Shown piece by piece: positions 12,918-25,400 of a stretch of DNA of 64,000 nucleotides. A model generated the notes under the pieces. The model was not told the DNA's origin. It saw only the letters and a program-made list of their open reading frames with translations, and made no database searches. The stretch's first letter is position 1, and each line of letters starts with the position of its first letter. The stretch lies in assembly GCA_903813345.2 (NCBI GenBank), contig CAIIXF020000001.1, positions 18,619,915 through 18,683,914 of the forward strand. Direction: 5' to 3'. The DNA comes from Owenia fusiformis. Lineage: Eukaryota; Annelida; Polychaeta; Sabellida; Oweniidae. A program made the position numbers and the translations under genes.

Positions 12918-13691
12918 TGGTTGATCCCATAGGATCACTGTGTGAGCCAAAAACTATGGTTTTATCGCTAATACTGTTAATTTGAAAAAAGGGTCCATAA
13001 CATGTAATGATGACAATGAAAATGTTGAAATTAGGTACGCCAATGAAGTGAATTCAGAGCAAAAGACCCATCGACCCACTGGAATACCCACAAATCAAGT
13101 TTCATAGCCTTGCCCAAGTTGGTCTCTTTTACTTATCTTGATTTCTATTATGACCGCCCTGTACCCAAGAGAAAGCCACGTGCTTTACCAACCCAGTGTT
13201 TTTGTTGGTAAAATTTGACAAATCAACAACGGCCCTACATTGCCGGACTAGGTCGTCATGCATTTCCATCCCGAATTCAGTTTTGATTTTGAATCAACAT
13301 TGAATTGCATGGTTTCATTTAGACGAGTATTAATGACTGCTTACATTCCAATGTACATTTAATAACATAATATATTGTAACTCTAAAGAAACACTCGATC
13401 AGATCATTGAATTTCAAGTCCTAGACGGGTAGTTTGCTTTTTTAATGCAGGTCAACCTGATAACGTTTTGATTGGTCAATCAGCCTGAAGTCACACGTTG
13501 TGTCCATGTCCATATTGTCAATCAATATGGTTTTGCGATACCCTTAGGTAGCCTAGGTATTATGGGAATCTCGGAACCGCTGAATAACTTAGCATAATAT
13601 CAGCGATGATACATTGGATTGTACAAGGTGGTAATAATTCAAGATCAGATAAGTAAATAAATACCGACTTGGGCAAGGCTACAAGTTTCAG

Positions 13692-13853
13692 AGCCATTAA
13701 CATTCCTTGAAAGTGACAATGAGCAGCCAACAGATGTACCATCCGTAAATCTTGATGATTTTGTCAGCTCATCTGAACGAGCCTCCAGATTCCTTGAAAC
13801 AAATGACCATAATTCAAGAATAATATTATCCATTTACAATTTTTTGAAATCGT
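13692..13853 (+). CDS. Orphan exon-like frame, unknown product
   Basis: Between a caagtttcag acceptor and a gtaagt donor, an open plus-strand frame reads EPLTFLESDNEQPTDVPSVN, then LDDFVSSSERASRFLE and NSRIILSIYNFLKS. Composition is protein-like and the splice signals are good, but I find no partner exons and do not recognise the family. It could be part of a real gene, a transposon gene, or chance. Confidence 0.3.
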
Positions 13854-14392
13854 GGTAAGTGGAATCTTTCCAATTACCAATATAGCATTATCATTGTTTT
13901 TGGACACTGTGGACTAAAATATTAAAAATACACACATTCAAAATGATTCAATTGAAACCTAGCCAGTCTGTTCAATGAATCCAATCAGAACGTCTACTAA
14001 TCCACATGATACATCATAATTAGATTGCTTTTTTAAAGTGGATATTTCATACCATAACCCCAAAAATATTATAGAATGCATTGTATTTGTATTTTACTTT
14101 ACACAGACATATTTGTGTATGTGAAATAATTATATTACTTGAATTTTTTATTCCCCATTACAAGGTAAACCTATGGCAAATTATACATACCTTCTCAGAG
14201 CTATGAGCGAGATGATAAAACTGGTCGAGTGAACTCGTTTGAGTTATCTATTCTCCGTAAAAATATCAGAGAATGTGTGTTTATAGCGTAGCTTTGGTTT
14301 TGTAAATCAATGAAGTATGATATACACGGATGAGTAAATATAGATTATTTAAACAGAAGTGCAAAATTCTTCCATTGAAAAGTACAGAGGCG

Positions 14393-14500
14393 GGTACTCA
14401 CGAAACATTACATGTGCCTGACTGCATCCACATAGATCGACTAGCCACAGTGTAATACAGAAAATATTGGTACGGAGGGGACAATCTCAGTAGCAATACA
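14393..14500. repeat. Outer inverted repeat, right copy
   Basis: Reverse complement of 2,591-2,700 with few differences over the core (TCGACTAGCCACAGTGTAAT). It brackets both foldback elements. It may be one element's terminus or two opposed copies of a short repeat. Confidence 0.85.
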
Positions 14501-14520
14501 GAGGATCACACGATAAAAAT

Positions 14521-14657
14521 GTTATTGAATGATTTGAAGTGCAATACAGGATATATTCTGTCTCGATATTCTGTATTGGCACTCAACTTCGTCTCGTTCC
14601 AATACAGATTTCTCGAGCAGAATATATCCTGTATTGCACTTCAAATCATTCAATAAC
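14521..14657. mobile_element. Perfect-armed hairpin element
   Basis: GTTATTGAATGATTTGAAGT with GCAATACAGGATATATTCTG is exactly mirrored at the right end; the inner part also pairs (CTGTATTGG / CCAATACAG). 137 bp; it abuts the outer inverted repeat at 14,393-14,520. Confidence 0.8.
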
Positions 14658-15269
14658 TTATATTATTGAATTGTTGCCTTCATGGGTAGACATATCATAT
14701 GAAAACATTGCAATCCCTTAAACCTATAATCATATACCCTAGAGGCCTACACATTGCTCTCCTCACATTGAGGCAGGGCACCTCCATGTATCTCATAACA
14801 TCAAAATGCCCCTCTACCAATTCAACGGGCCTCATGAAATATTACAATAAAAAATAAGAAAAATACTAAAATGTTGCACAAAAACTTAAAACATCCTCCA
14901 AAAAATCCCCGGGACAGCATAATGAGCATAGTTACATAAACATGCCATCATGCTGCGTCTCCATACATATAGCTAGCTAAATAAACAACCCAAGACTCTA
15001 CAAGTATGTGAGTTATAATACCCAAACCACAAAATGTAAGGAAGGCAGCGTGAATGCCGACACAAAGCAAATAAGATGAAGAAAATGTTCCTCCTGGGTC
15101 CATCTTAAGATATTTATGGTTAGGAGTGATTAAGAGGCCAATAATGTTATGAAATGTCAGAATAATATTGGAAATTTTACATTTTTGTATGGTCTCGTGC
15201 AAAAATATTTCTACATCAAGATTACAATGATGCTTTTATATGTTGACAATATTTGCCATTTTCATAAAC

Positions 15270-15419
15270 ATTAATAATAAAATGATCTAGTTTTGCAATA
15301 TTTCGAATCATTATGACATCACAGACTATGACTTTGATGACAAAATTAAAAGAATCTTTCTCAGTTGCAGTTACATAATTAATCGAAATATTGCAAAGCT
15401 AAATCATTTTGTTATTAAT
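15270..15419. mobile_element. Palindromic element, 150 bp
   Basis: ATTAATAATAAAATGATCTA with TTTTGCAATATTTCG mirrors CGAAATATTGCAAAG with TAAATCATTTTGTTATTAAT. Loop of about 60 bp. Confidence 0.7.
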
Positions 15420-15904
15420 ACATAGAACAACTAATTTTCATAAAATTTGATGATAAAATGATGCAAATAACAGGAGCCTGCCTATCCTATCATATCATAT
15501 TTAGCACAATTAGCCCATTAAACCCCAATATCTGATTTGATGTCAAACACATAGAACAGCAGATGGGGCTAAACATGCATGATAACATACATGGTCATTT
15601 TATGATATTTTGCAAATGGGGTCAATTCTTAGTTCTATGATATCTGAGTCTGATTGTGTACTTGTGAAGTACTCAAATAAAACCTGCTTTTAACTCATAG
15701 CGTAGCCCTACACATTTATTTCATTGTATATATTATGTATATTGTACTAGGCAGACCCCCTTAACTAGCAGACATTGATGGCCACAGGGATGCAGGGATA
15801 AAATACCTGGCTAAATGTCCCCTGAGCAGCAAATATAATATATATAAGCATTATTTACATGTAAACTCAACATAAAATATTGTTCACAAGAAAATACACA
15901 TCAA

Positions 15905-16075
15905 CTTCTACTATCCCCATGTGAACTCATTAATAACAAGCGAATTTAGTGTTTACATGTGAACAAGTTATTCACATTTAAAATTATATTCACTTGTAAA
16001 CTGATCATCAATTTGTAAACTGATTATTCACTTGTAAACTAGCTATTCACATGTAAACTGATTATTCGCTTAAGA
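15905..16075. repeat. Short tandem repeat, about 18-22-bp unit
   Basis: Repeats of TTCACTTGTAAACTGATTA type downstream of exon 18. Imperfect. Confidence 0.6.
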
Positions 16076-16284
16076 CCTGCTAGTTAATTAAATAATTATT
16101 TGATGAAATGTCTAAGATCCATTTAACCAGTAAAACATTGAATGGGAGTGTGCCACCTGGATTACTTGAATCTCATTCAAATGGTCAGATCATTTCATAT
16201 GACTGAGAAATACAATGAGACAAACAACTTATCACTGCCTTAAAGGTAATTCTTAAACAATGCCCCCTATGCTACATAACATAC

Positions 16285-16466
16285 CTTGCTAGTTTCTCTT
16301 CTGCAGAGTTCTCATGCATTTCTGCCATATTTGTTGATGTTGACACTTCAGGGCTTCCAGAACGTTCCTTTTGAGATGCTTCTTTTTTGCCTGATACCTT
16401 GCGCTTTGGAGGTTTTGGAATACTTCCGTTACCTGCTTTGCATATTCTCGCTAACAGCCCAGAGGC
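16285..16466 (-). CDS. UBC-like gene, coding exon 18 (last found)
   Basis: 182 bp, residues 570-630. A helical start (ASGLLARICKAGNGS) is followed by a basic Lys/Ser/Pro-rich linker and ends ENSAEEKLA before a gtatgt donor. Because it ends in a donor at phase 2, at least one further exon must follow at lower coordinates or outside the window. In BIRC6 the equivalent linker leads to the catalytic E2 domain. Confidence 0.9.
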
Positions 16467-19400
16467 CTGGAGATGCATACAAGTAGAACATACAGTGGTA
16501 TACATGAGAAGACTACAATCTCAAAGGCACATGTCAAGTAAAAACAAAGCAAACAATACTTATATGAGGTTATAATACTCAGATCAATCTATGATGGACA
16601 TCAAACATTCTATTGTGTTAATAAATAAGCAAATCATTTTCAAGTGAATGTTTCTTTAAACTGCTAATTAAAAAATAAAATTTGATACAATGTATAGTGA
16701 ATTCGCCATGATGCACGCCATGGTCAGCATTAAAGTTCCATGTGACAAGTCAGAACTATTGAAACAAATGTTTATTTCTAGTATTAATTAAACACAAACC
16801 TGTGATTCTATAGTCTCTAGCAGTTGGTAAAGGGATGCCTTCTGATCAGGGAGGGTGCACAATAGTGGAACTAACTGGGGCTGCATGGCTGAAATGCATA
16901 AATGCATTGGAAGACTTTAGAATGACTCTACTATCTTCTGGTTTAATAGTCACATTTTTATAAATGGCCTACTTTAATGAATCTATATATTTGTATTTAA
17001 TATTTTTCAAATCTATCTCTGACAGAAAATTTCAATTTTCAATATCATACTAGGAGAGCTGGTAATAGTAACTGTGTACACATAATGGCAGATAGTACTA
17101 CATGTACTTGGCCCATATTATTAACCAATAAGATGTCTGCAAAGTTTGAAAAAAAAATTTCTAAGTAAAAACTTACCAACTTCTTTGATGATATCAACAA
17201 TGACTTTATATACCTTGAAATAAAAAGAATCACACATGTATACATTGTTAATTAGAACAAACCATTCCAAACATGTATACATACTACCATCTTCACAGGT
17301 ATCAACAGGCTACTCAGAATAAGGACGGAATTTTAGGTGCATTGGCTTAGTTCTCTAAGACCCATAAATGTATTATTTATAGAATTCTGAATGATGCAAA
17401 TGCAGCTGTTTATAAAGAAGGAATTTGATACTTTATGAGCCTTACAACATTTCCTTCACCATATTATTTTGCTCATCATTGTGCCTGCTATTTTGTAGTA
17501 CTGTATAGATAGTTGACATATAGATAGCCTGGGGGCTGTATAAGGAAATAGGAAAGCAACTGAAATCATACAGGGTGGGCCAAAAGAAAGGCCTGGTGTA
17601 ATTTTAGCCTCTAACTCCACAAGACAACAACGGTTTTTCAATTGGATGCTGTCATATTGTTAGAAAATGATTATCTTTAAAATGATATGATAATAATACA
17701 TGGCATGATTAATACACATCATATCACTATGATATTCATCTTTAAACTTGGGTACTGGCTTTTTTGGCCTAACCTGTATTATCAATGAAAATGAATTAAA
17801 TTAATCAATTATGCTGTTCAATTCTTATTTGGGTGGTTCAATATCAAATATTCTTATTAGGTATAACATCACCTAAAATGCACTTATTGTTCTAGTTAGA
17901 AAATATACAATATTGAATTAATATTGATCTGATGATGATACTTACAGCTGTGTGCCTGCAAATCTCTAGAAATGAATCTGCTTTTAAATATTGCTGAAAA
18001 ATGAAACATTTCATATTTACGATATTAGAATTTTTTTGTTAGATTTGAACTATTGAATATAAAATAGTTTGGAAATCATATTTGACCGTATAACAAGTTT
18101 TATTACAGCCTAATAAATTAACCTGTTAACTGATATAATCCTTAAGTGAGTCAACCCCCCTCTTGATTACTACTGATTTGTGAACAATGTAGTTCCACAA
18201 AAGATCATAATTTGAAAGTCGTCACACTATGACATATGCCTGTTTCAATGAATATATTAACAGATTTATAGCTGTTATGTAACAACATTAACTGACCATT
18301 GTTATTAAAAACAATAATATTCTCACACAATGGTCACCTCATTGCTTACCTCTAAGAAGGGGACAAGGGCTGAACCCTCTAATATATTATACATGTCTTC
18401 AACTGGGTCAACACACTCAGGTCTACTAGCTGCAGCAGAGGCAAGCTTCCTGGGCTTCAACTGTGGGGCATGGTTGGCATATAACACTTTAAGCTCTTGT
18501 TGGATCTTGTGTAACACATCTTCTACCTGTAAATGTGCATTTGTTACTTTACAATTTCAACAAGATACTCGTGCCCTTAAATCGGTGTTAAACACCAAGA
18601 CATGAACATAACAAAAATAGGGGTACCTTAAAAATTGTTTTTTTACATTATCAAGTACATTTTCTTTATAGGCTATAGCAAGGGATTTAATTTTGTGTTT
18701 TCATCGCCTTATTACATTGGTGTGTCTGAGAGACTAATCAATACCTGTTTATCTTTCTCTCTCTGTGCAGCAAGATATGCCTTTACATCCCACTCGGGCC
18801 TTCTGCTATGCCCATAGCCAACTCCCTTGGCCCAGTACTCAGGCTCATCTTTCCTCCTCTTTAAATCCTGTACAATGGACAAAGAAATTAATTTATAAGT
18901 CTTCTTATCAGCCATTAATAATGAACTTCATACTAGGTTGGTACCATGTTAAATCACAATTTGTAAACAAGTTGAAACTTCCTATTGGTTCTTTGGTGAC
19001 CTTAAAAAATGACTTTAAAGAATTGCTCTTTTCTTTAAATAAATTTTTATTTACCTTTGGATTTGTAACTGAGTCTTCATTCTGAGTGTAAGATTTCTCA
19101 TCATCATGCATGGATGCATTTTCATGTCTAGCAGGCCTCAGCTCTGGGGGCTTCTCAACATCAATGTGGTACTTTATGTTAGCTCTTGGGTTTACTTCAC
19201 TTACCTAGAGAAGTAAAATATGGGAATTGACAACCGTAATTTGGGTGGGGTGGTCTGGGGTATCCATTACAGCTGTACACTAAATGATTAAAGGCATCAG
19301 AGCCTCAAGGTGGTAATCTTTTTTCTGCTATACATACAGAAATACATTTTTGCAATTTGGTATAGAATTAGGTATGGCAATGGCTAAATAACAATATAAT

Positions 19401-22400
19401 AATAATAATATAATAGAAACTTTTTCTGATTTTCTCAAATAAATTAAGGAAATTTGTTTAACAAAGATTGACATTGCATATACATGTAGTTTAGTAGATA
19501 GCTTGGTCATCATCAGTGAGAAACCTTGCCAGATATTATTTTTATTTAAGAGGCTGAAACTGCAATGAGTACGAACTGAGTCTATTCTTCACAGAATACA
19601 TTATATTAAAGTACATGTATATAACTTACCAAGGCCAGCCGCAGTAAGTGGTGCTCAATCTCCACATAAGACCCTGTTGGAAATCTCTTCGGATCATTCC
19701 GTTCGCTGTTTACTTCTAACCTACAATATTTGTCACACATGATAAGAGGGATAATATCAATCATCCATCAGTTTTCTACGTTTTATTTCAAGCTTTCACT
19801 TCTGGTGATTGATATTCAACTGACTGTCCCTTAAGAGGAGGACATCATTAAATCAAATTAATCCTGAAATTGTCAAGTTATTCTACAAATAAAGGCTGAA
19901 AGGATGGAATTATCACTTGTTTCCAAGTAAAATTCACTGATTATTGTCCAACGAACTATCTTAACTGCTTCATATAATACTTTATTCCATTGTTTACATT
20001 TTCCAAGGTTTAATAAATCAAGACCACATTTTACTGCTTTGCTGACATCATTATCACTTCCAGCACATTACATCAGGGGATTTTTGATGACATCATCAGA
20101 AGCTAAGGGGAATCCCAAATCAAGCTTCTGAAACTCAAATTTTCTATCTAATGAGAAAGAGGAGGGAAAATCCCAGGGTTCAGAGAAGACACAAGGGGGA
20201 AATCTCCCAAAGTTCAGCCTTTGTATTCTGTCACGTGGTACCCACGTGCTAGATCCATATAAGGATTATAGGACCATATAGAAATCCAACTTACTATTGC
20301 CGCCATTTTAAATATCATGTGATAGATACATATATGGCTTGTATGACCATACGGTAAAGCTAAGGGAAATCCCCTAATACGAAAGAATATGATAGTATTA
20401 TGGGGGCTACTCATTCTGAAGACATATGTCTATAATGTAAATGTGCATTGAGAAGACATTGTTTGATTGATCAAATCTACAGACAAATGACATCATTCAA
20501 TGGCGATTTCAGAATTTTGTAAAACGCTTTGAATAATATTTTATTCATTTCTGGCATGTTAACCAATACCATAGGTTGTTATTTCACATCAAGATAAAGA
20601 ACGATGTAAGGAATATGCTAACATTGATTAAAACATCACAACAACGTTTGGTTTTCGGAAACTAGCAGGTGAAAACTTGGACAAACGAAGGTGGTAAGCA
20701 AGATATGTCGTTTGTGGATGTGGTTTTCCCTCCTCTTCTAATGAGATAAAGTCAACAGAATATATTTTCTACCTGGCCCATTGTTGTAGGAAATTCTTTA
20801 TATCTGAGAGAACTCCCTTCATGTCCTTGGCTGGATTCCAGTAAGATAGTTTCAACATCTCCATATTGGTAACCCTCTGCATCATAGAACCCTGGAACAA
20901 AATACATGCAATCAATTTTTTCTCATTTTGAATTGAATACAAAAGCATAAACAAGAAAATGAGATATTCAGAAGTGCATTGGTTCCACAATGAAAATATA
21001 AGTTTTAAGCATCTAAATACAGTAAAATGTTGGGTCTAGTAATATGGTATAATAAAAACTTGATCTTGTCATACTTAGATTTGTAACAGAATTGGCTGAT
21101 GAAGACTCACTCAGTGGGCAAATAAGCAGTTATCTCCCATGCACCAAAGCAAAATTGTACATTACATATAAAAAATGGTGTCCCAAAGTGTTTCTTGCAA
21201 AACCATGCAGCTGCAGTGTAAACAGTGAATATTAGCAGTGAGTTGGATGTATACACATGTATTAGCATGTGAGTGGAACATACACAAGGCCTTGTGCAAG
21301 ACTAAATCATGATAGCACAAAATGCTGAGAGCAACACACAAGGATAGATTATGAAAAATATATCATCATGACTGCAAAAATGCTTATCACAATATGATGT
21401 AAATGCCAATCACAATATAACTTCATTCAGTGGTTTTGCAAATAAAAAGACTTGAATTACTGGCCACAATCACAAAAGAGTCATAATATATCATTTACTG
21501 TGCAACGGACTTCAGCAAATCAAAATTGATACTTAGACACAAAATGATTTTTTCATAAAGCCTTTAAGCCACCCATTCATCACTCAAGAATCATCAATTC
21601 ATAACTCAAGAATCATCAATTCATAAGTCAATTATCATCAATTCATAACTCAAGAATGATAAATTCATAACTCAAGAATCATCAATTCATACCTCAAGAA
21701 TCATCAATTCATAACTCAAGAATGATAAATTCATAACTCAAGAATCATCAATTTATAACTCAAGAATCATCAAGTCATAACTCAATTATCATCAATTCAT
21801 AACTCAAGAATGATAAATTCATAAGTCAAGAATCATCAATTCATAATTCAAGAATCATCAATTCATAACTCAAGAATCATCAATTCATAACTCAAGAATC
21901 ATCAATTCATAACTCAAGAATCATCAATTTATAACTCAAGAATCATCAATTCATAACTCAATTATCATCAATTCATAACTCAAGAATGATAAATTCATAA
22001 CTCAAGAATCATAAATTCATAACTCAAGAATCATCAATTCAAAACTAAAGAATCGTCAATTCATAACTCAAGAATCATCAATTTATAACTCAACTATCAT
22101 CAATTCATAACTCAAGAATGATCAATTAATAACTCAAGAATCATCAATTCATAACTCAATTATCATCAATTCATAACTCAAGAATCATTGATTCATTAAT
22201 CAGCTATATAAATATCCAAACCTTCAAGTGATCAATATCCTGTCCATGTTGCAATGTGATAAGTTTTAAATCAGAAAAGACCACATGCAGTATGGCAAGT
22301 GATTTAAGATGGTCATATCTTTCACCATGAGTACTTTCTGGGCATAAATACAGTGGTTTTTATTAAAACAATATGTTTTCTTTCAAATGAAGTACCCATG

Positions 22401-25400
22401 ATGATAAAAATATAAATCAAACAATTCAAAAAATAATGAATAGGGACCCCATGTCAACATTTTTTTCAAAATATTAAACCTATTTCCTCAAAAGAGGATC
22501 TTCTTTTTCTGATTTTTATTGCATGAAAACATTATTCAACAAGGGGTCTAAGACATGTTCAAAAATAGAATGGTATTGAAAGTCTCGTTTTGAAGATATC
22601 AATTTTCGATCATGCTGAAAACAATGGATAGTACGAGTTTTCCCTATGGGAAAATAACATGGGATATGTGTTTTTTAACTTTAACTCATTTCAATACCCA
22701 TCCCCGTTTCAGAAATTGTTAATATAGTGTAGAGGAGACTTTCGATATGTTTAAATTGAGAAAAACAAGATCCTCTTTTCAGAAAATAAGCCTAACATTT
22801 TTCAAAAAGTGCCAAGGTGGGGCCCTAATCCCTAATTTGTCAGAGAGTTGAATTGATATTTTACTATCATGGGGACTTCATTTGAAAGAAAACATATTGT
22901 TTTAATAAAAGCCACTGTATTTATGGCCAGAAAGTACTCATGGTGAAAGATATGACTGTCTAAAATCACTTGCCATACTGCACGTGGTCTTTTATGCAAT
23001 TCACACTCTGATTATTATGTTTTTGCAAATACCATGTAAATCATATCAGATTGGGTTGGATATAAAGTAGGACATGATCAATCTCTATAGACAAAGCAGA
23101 TGGCTTGCTATTTTACTTTCATTAGATGACTATATGAATAACGTAAAAGTAAGTACATACTTGTAAACGTGGGCGGATGACTTTCACTAACGGTGGATAG
23201 AAGGGGTAGAGATCTATAGCAAAATCCATCTCAAGTTCTATGTTGTTATAACCAAACAACTTATTAACTTCTGCAAGGTCTTTCCCCAGATCGCTACAAT
23301 TAAGAAAAAACAATGTTCAATACAACAGAACATACATGAATCATTTCTATATACTATTTAATATTGAGCAATCGCTCTAATTATCACTCGATAATATCAT
23401 TACTATTCTATAATTAAACCAGTGGGTTTGTTTTGACTATGATTAGTATTTACATCATTCTCACGTCATTGTACGCATCAAATAGATTTTATCTTGATAC
23501 TTTAATAATACTGTAGTAACTGACAAATATGTATAAACAAGTGGGTATAGACCAAAATGTTTTTTAGAAAAACAATTGTGAAGGAACATTTGTGATTGTC
23601 ATAAGGAAACATGTATATATCAGTCAAATAAATAAACACATAAACTTAATTAATTTGGTCAAATCATGTAATAAATATTACTTTGGAAATTTATCAATTT
23701 TATGATTTAAAAAATTCAGACCTAAAACTTTCAACCAATCAGCAGTTTGACTACCAAGGGTTTCATGAATCATTGGTAAAATGTCTTACCATGTTTCAGC
23801 AAAGTTGTACAGCTTTACACTCCATTTATATATGTTATCATCTATGGGGTCTGCAGTGAAGCCAACACTCTGAAGAAAACGGAACATTTATTCATATTTT
23901 CATTTATTATATACCCAATATGTAACACTAATCCTGATTGGTCAATACCTAGTCATGTGTTCCGAAATACATTTACTATTTCCCTTCGAAAGTTATATTC
24001 CCTCAAATGTAAGAAGCAGGAATATACATTTGAACTATTGCCCGCTGACGTCACGATTGCAACTTCTATTACCCTTGGAAACGTCTGCGCATCATCAGTG
24101 AGCACAAACACAAATCAAATCCGTTCACCATGACAGCATGCATGAACGATACAATATAAGCAACTTGGATAAAGTTCCCTAAGCTCAATACGTCTGTGTA
24201 ATTTCAAGTGTTATGATAACCTATTTCGTGTGTTAAACGCGATGCAAAAATTTCTGATGAGCATATGATGACGTCACCGCTTATAATGCTAACAATGGGC
24301 TGGGAGGGGGCTTTCTAAGCCTTTTTGGCCTTCGCAGAGGAAGCGGAACAAGAGTCAGTATAGGGTATATAATTAAACTGCCTAATTTCGAGCAATAGTG
24401 TAAATGATTTCCCCTTGGGAATATCCTCTAATAATTTTAGAGGATATTCCCTCGGGGAAATAATTGACACTATTACCCTTTATGGCAGTCACTATTTGCA
24501 TAATATAGGGTCTTTACCATGAGATTATTGGAAAAAACAACTACAACAAGTAGAAAAAGTAATCCGTTCAATTTTAGCAAAAGTAAAGTTAACACTTTTT
24601 TCTGCATTGTTTACTACCCCCAAAGTTTAATAAACACGATATGGTGTTTTTTATGTATGTATGCTTCTATGATATACTCTACCTCTTCAACTTCCATAAT
24701 TTTGACCAGGTCGTTTGTGAGAATTCCTGATGCAGCGTTTGTTGTGAAAATCTGACCAGCCTGTTCTTTCTCATGTCCTGAGGCTAGAAACAAATCATCC
24801 ATCATTTCTTAGAACTCTTATTAATAACAAAACATTTTATTCTAATCAATGAGATCAGAGAATCTGCTTGGAGGTTTAATAAAGATATATTGAATAAGTC
24901 ATACAAATCATCAGAATTTTCAATGAGATCAATATACCTTTGAAAATGTAGAAGTAATTAATACGGACATCAACTGTACATTATGTTATCAAGTATTATC
25001 CCATGCCTAGAGACAGTAATTAAATATCATATGAGGATCAATGTCATTGATACTAGCCCAAGTATATTACGTTCCATTCAATCTTATATATGTAGTTTTA
25101 GCCATTATTCCATTACCTTGAATGGCACCATAGTCTGATGAGCCAGGGACGAGTTTGGCTCTCTTCATTTCCTCCCGTACTTCGGCCTCTTTTTGGGCCC
25201 AACGTTTCTGAAGTTAATCAACAATTAAATATTTAGTAATAGCAATTCAATGTTTATAGAAAATATGATGAAGAAATAATGCATGTATAAGAGAATAGTA
25301 AATATGAAATTTTAACAGCATGCTTAGTACTTAGATAATCTTACCTAATTAACCTTATCTGTATTTAAAAAAAATCTGAAGTAAAAGTACAATATCTCAC

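Larger units (their letters stand above)
13860..16284. other. Region 3' of the last exon found
   Basis: Holds the outer inverted repeat, two hairpin elements and a short tandem repeat. I looked on the minus strand for the expected E2 catalytic exons (an HPN-like motif and active-site cysteine) and did not find them. Confidence 0.45.

Noticed and set aside
14948-15202. 84-codon minus frame with hydrophobic stretches
   Set aside because: No similarity to an E2 domain or any family I know; no fitting splice sites to link it to exon 18.
21588-22195. Regular 22-bp repeats considered as a CRISPR-like array
   Set aside because: Units are contiguous with no unique spacers, the DNA is plainly eukaryotic, and no cas gene is near.
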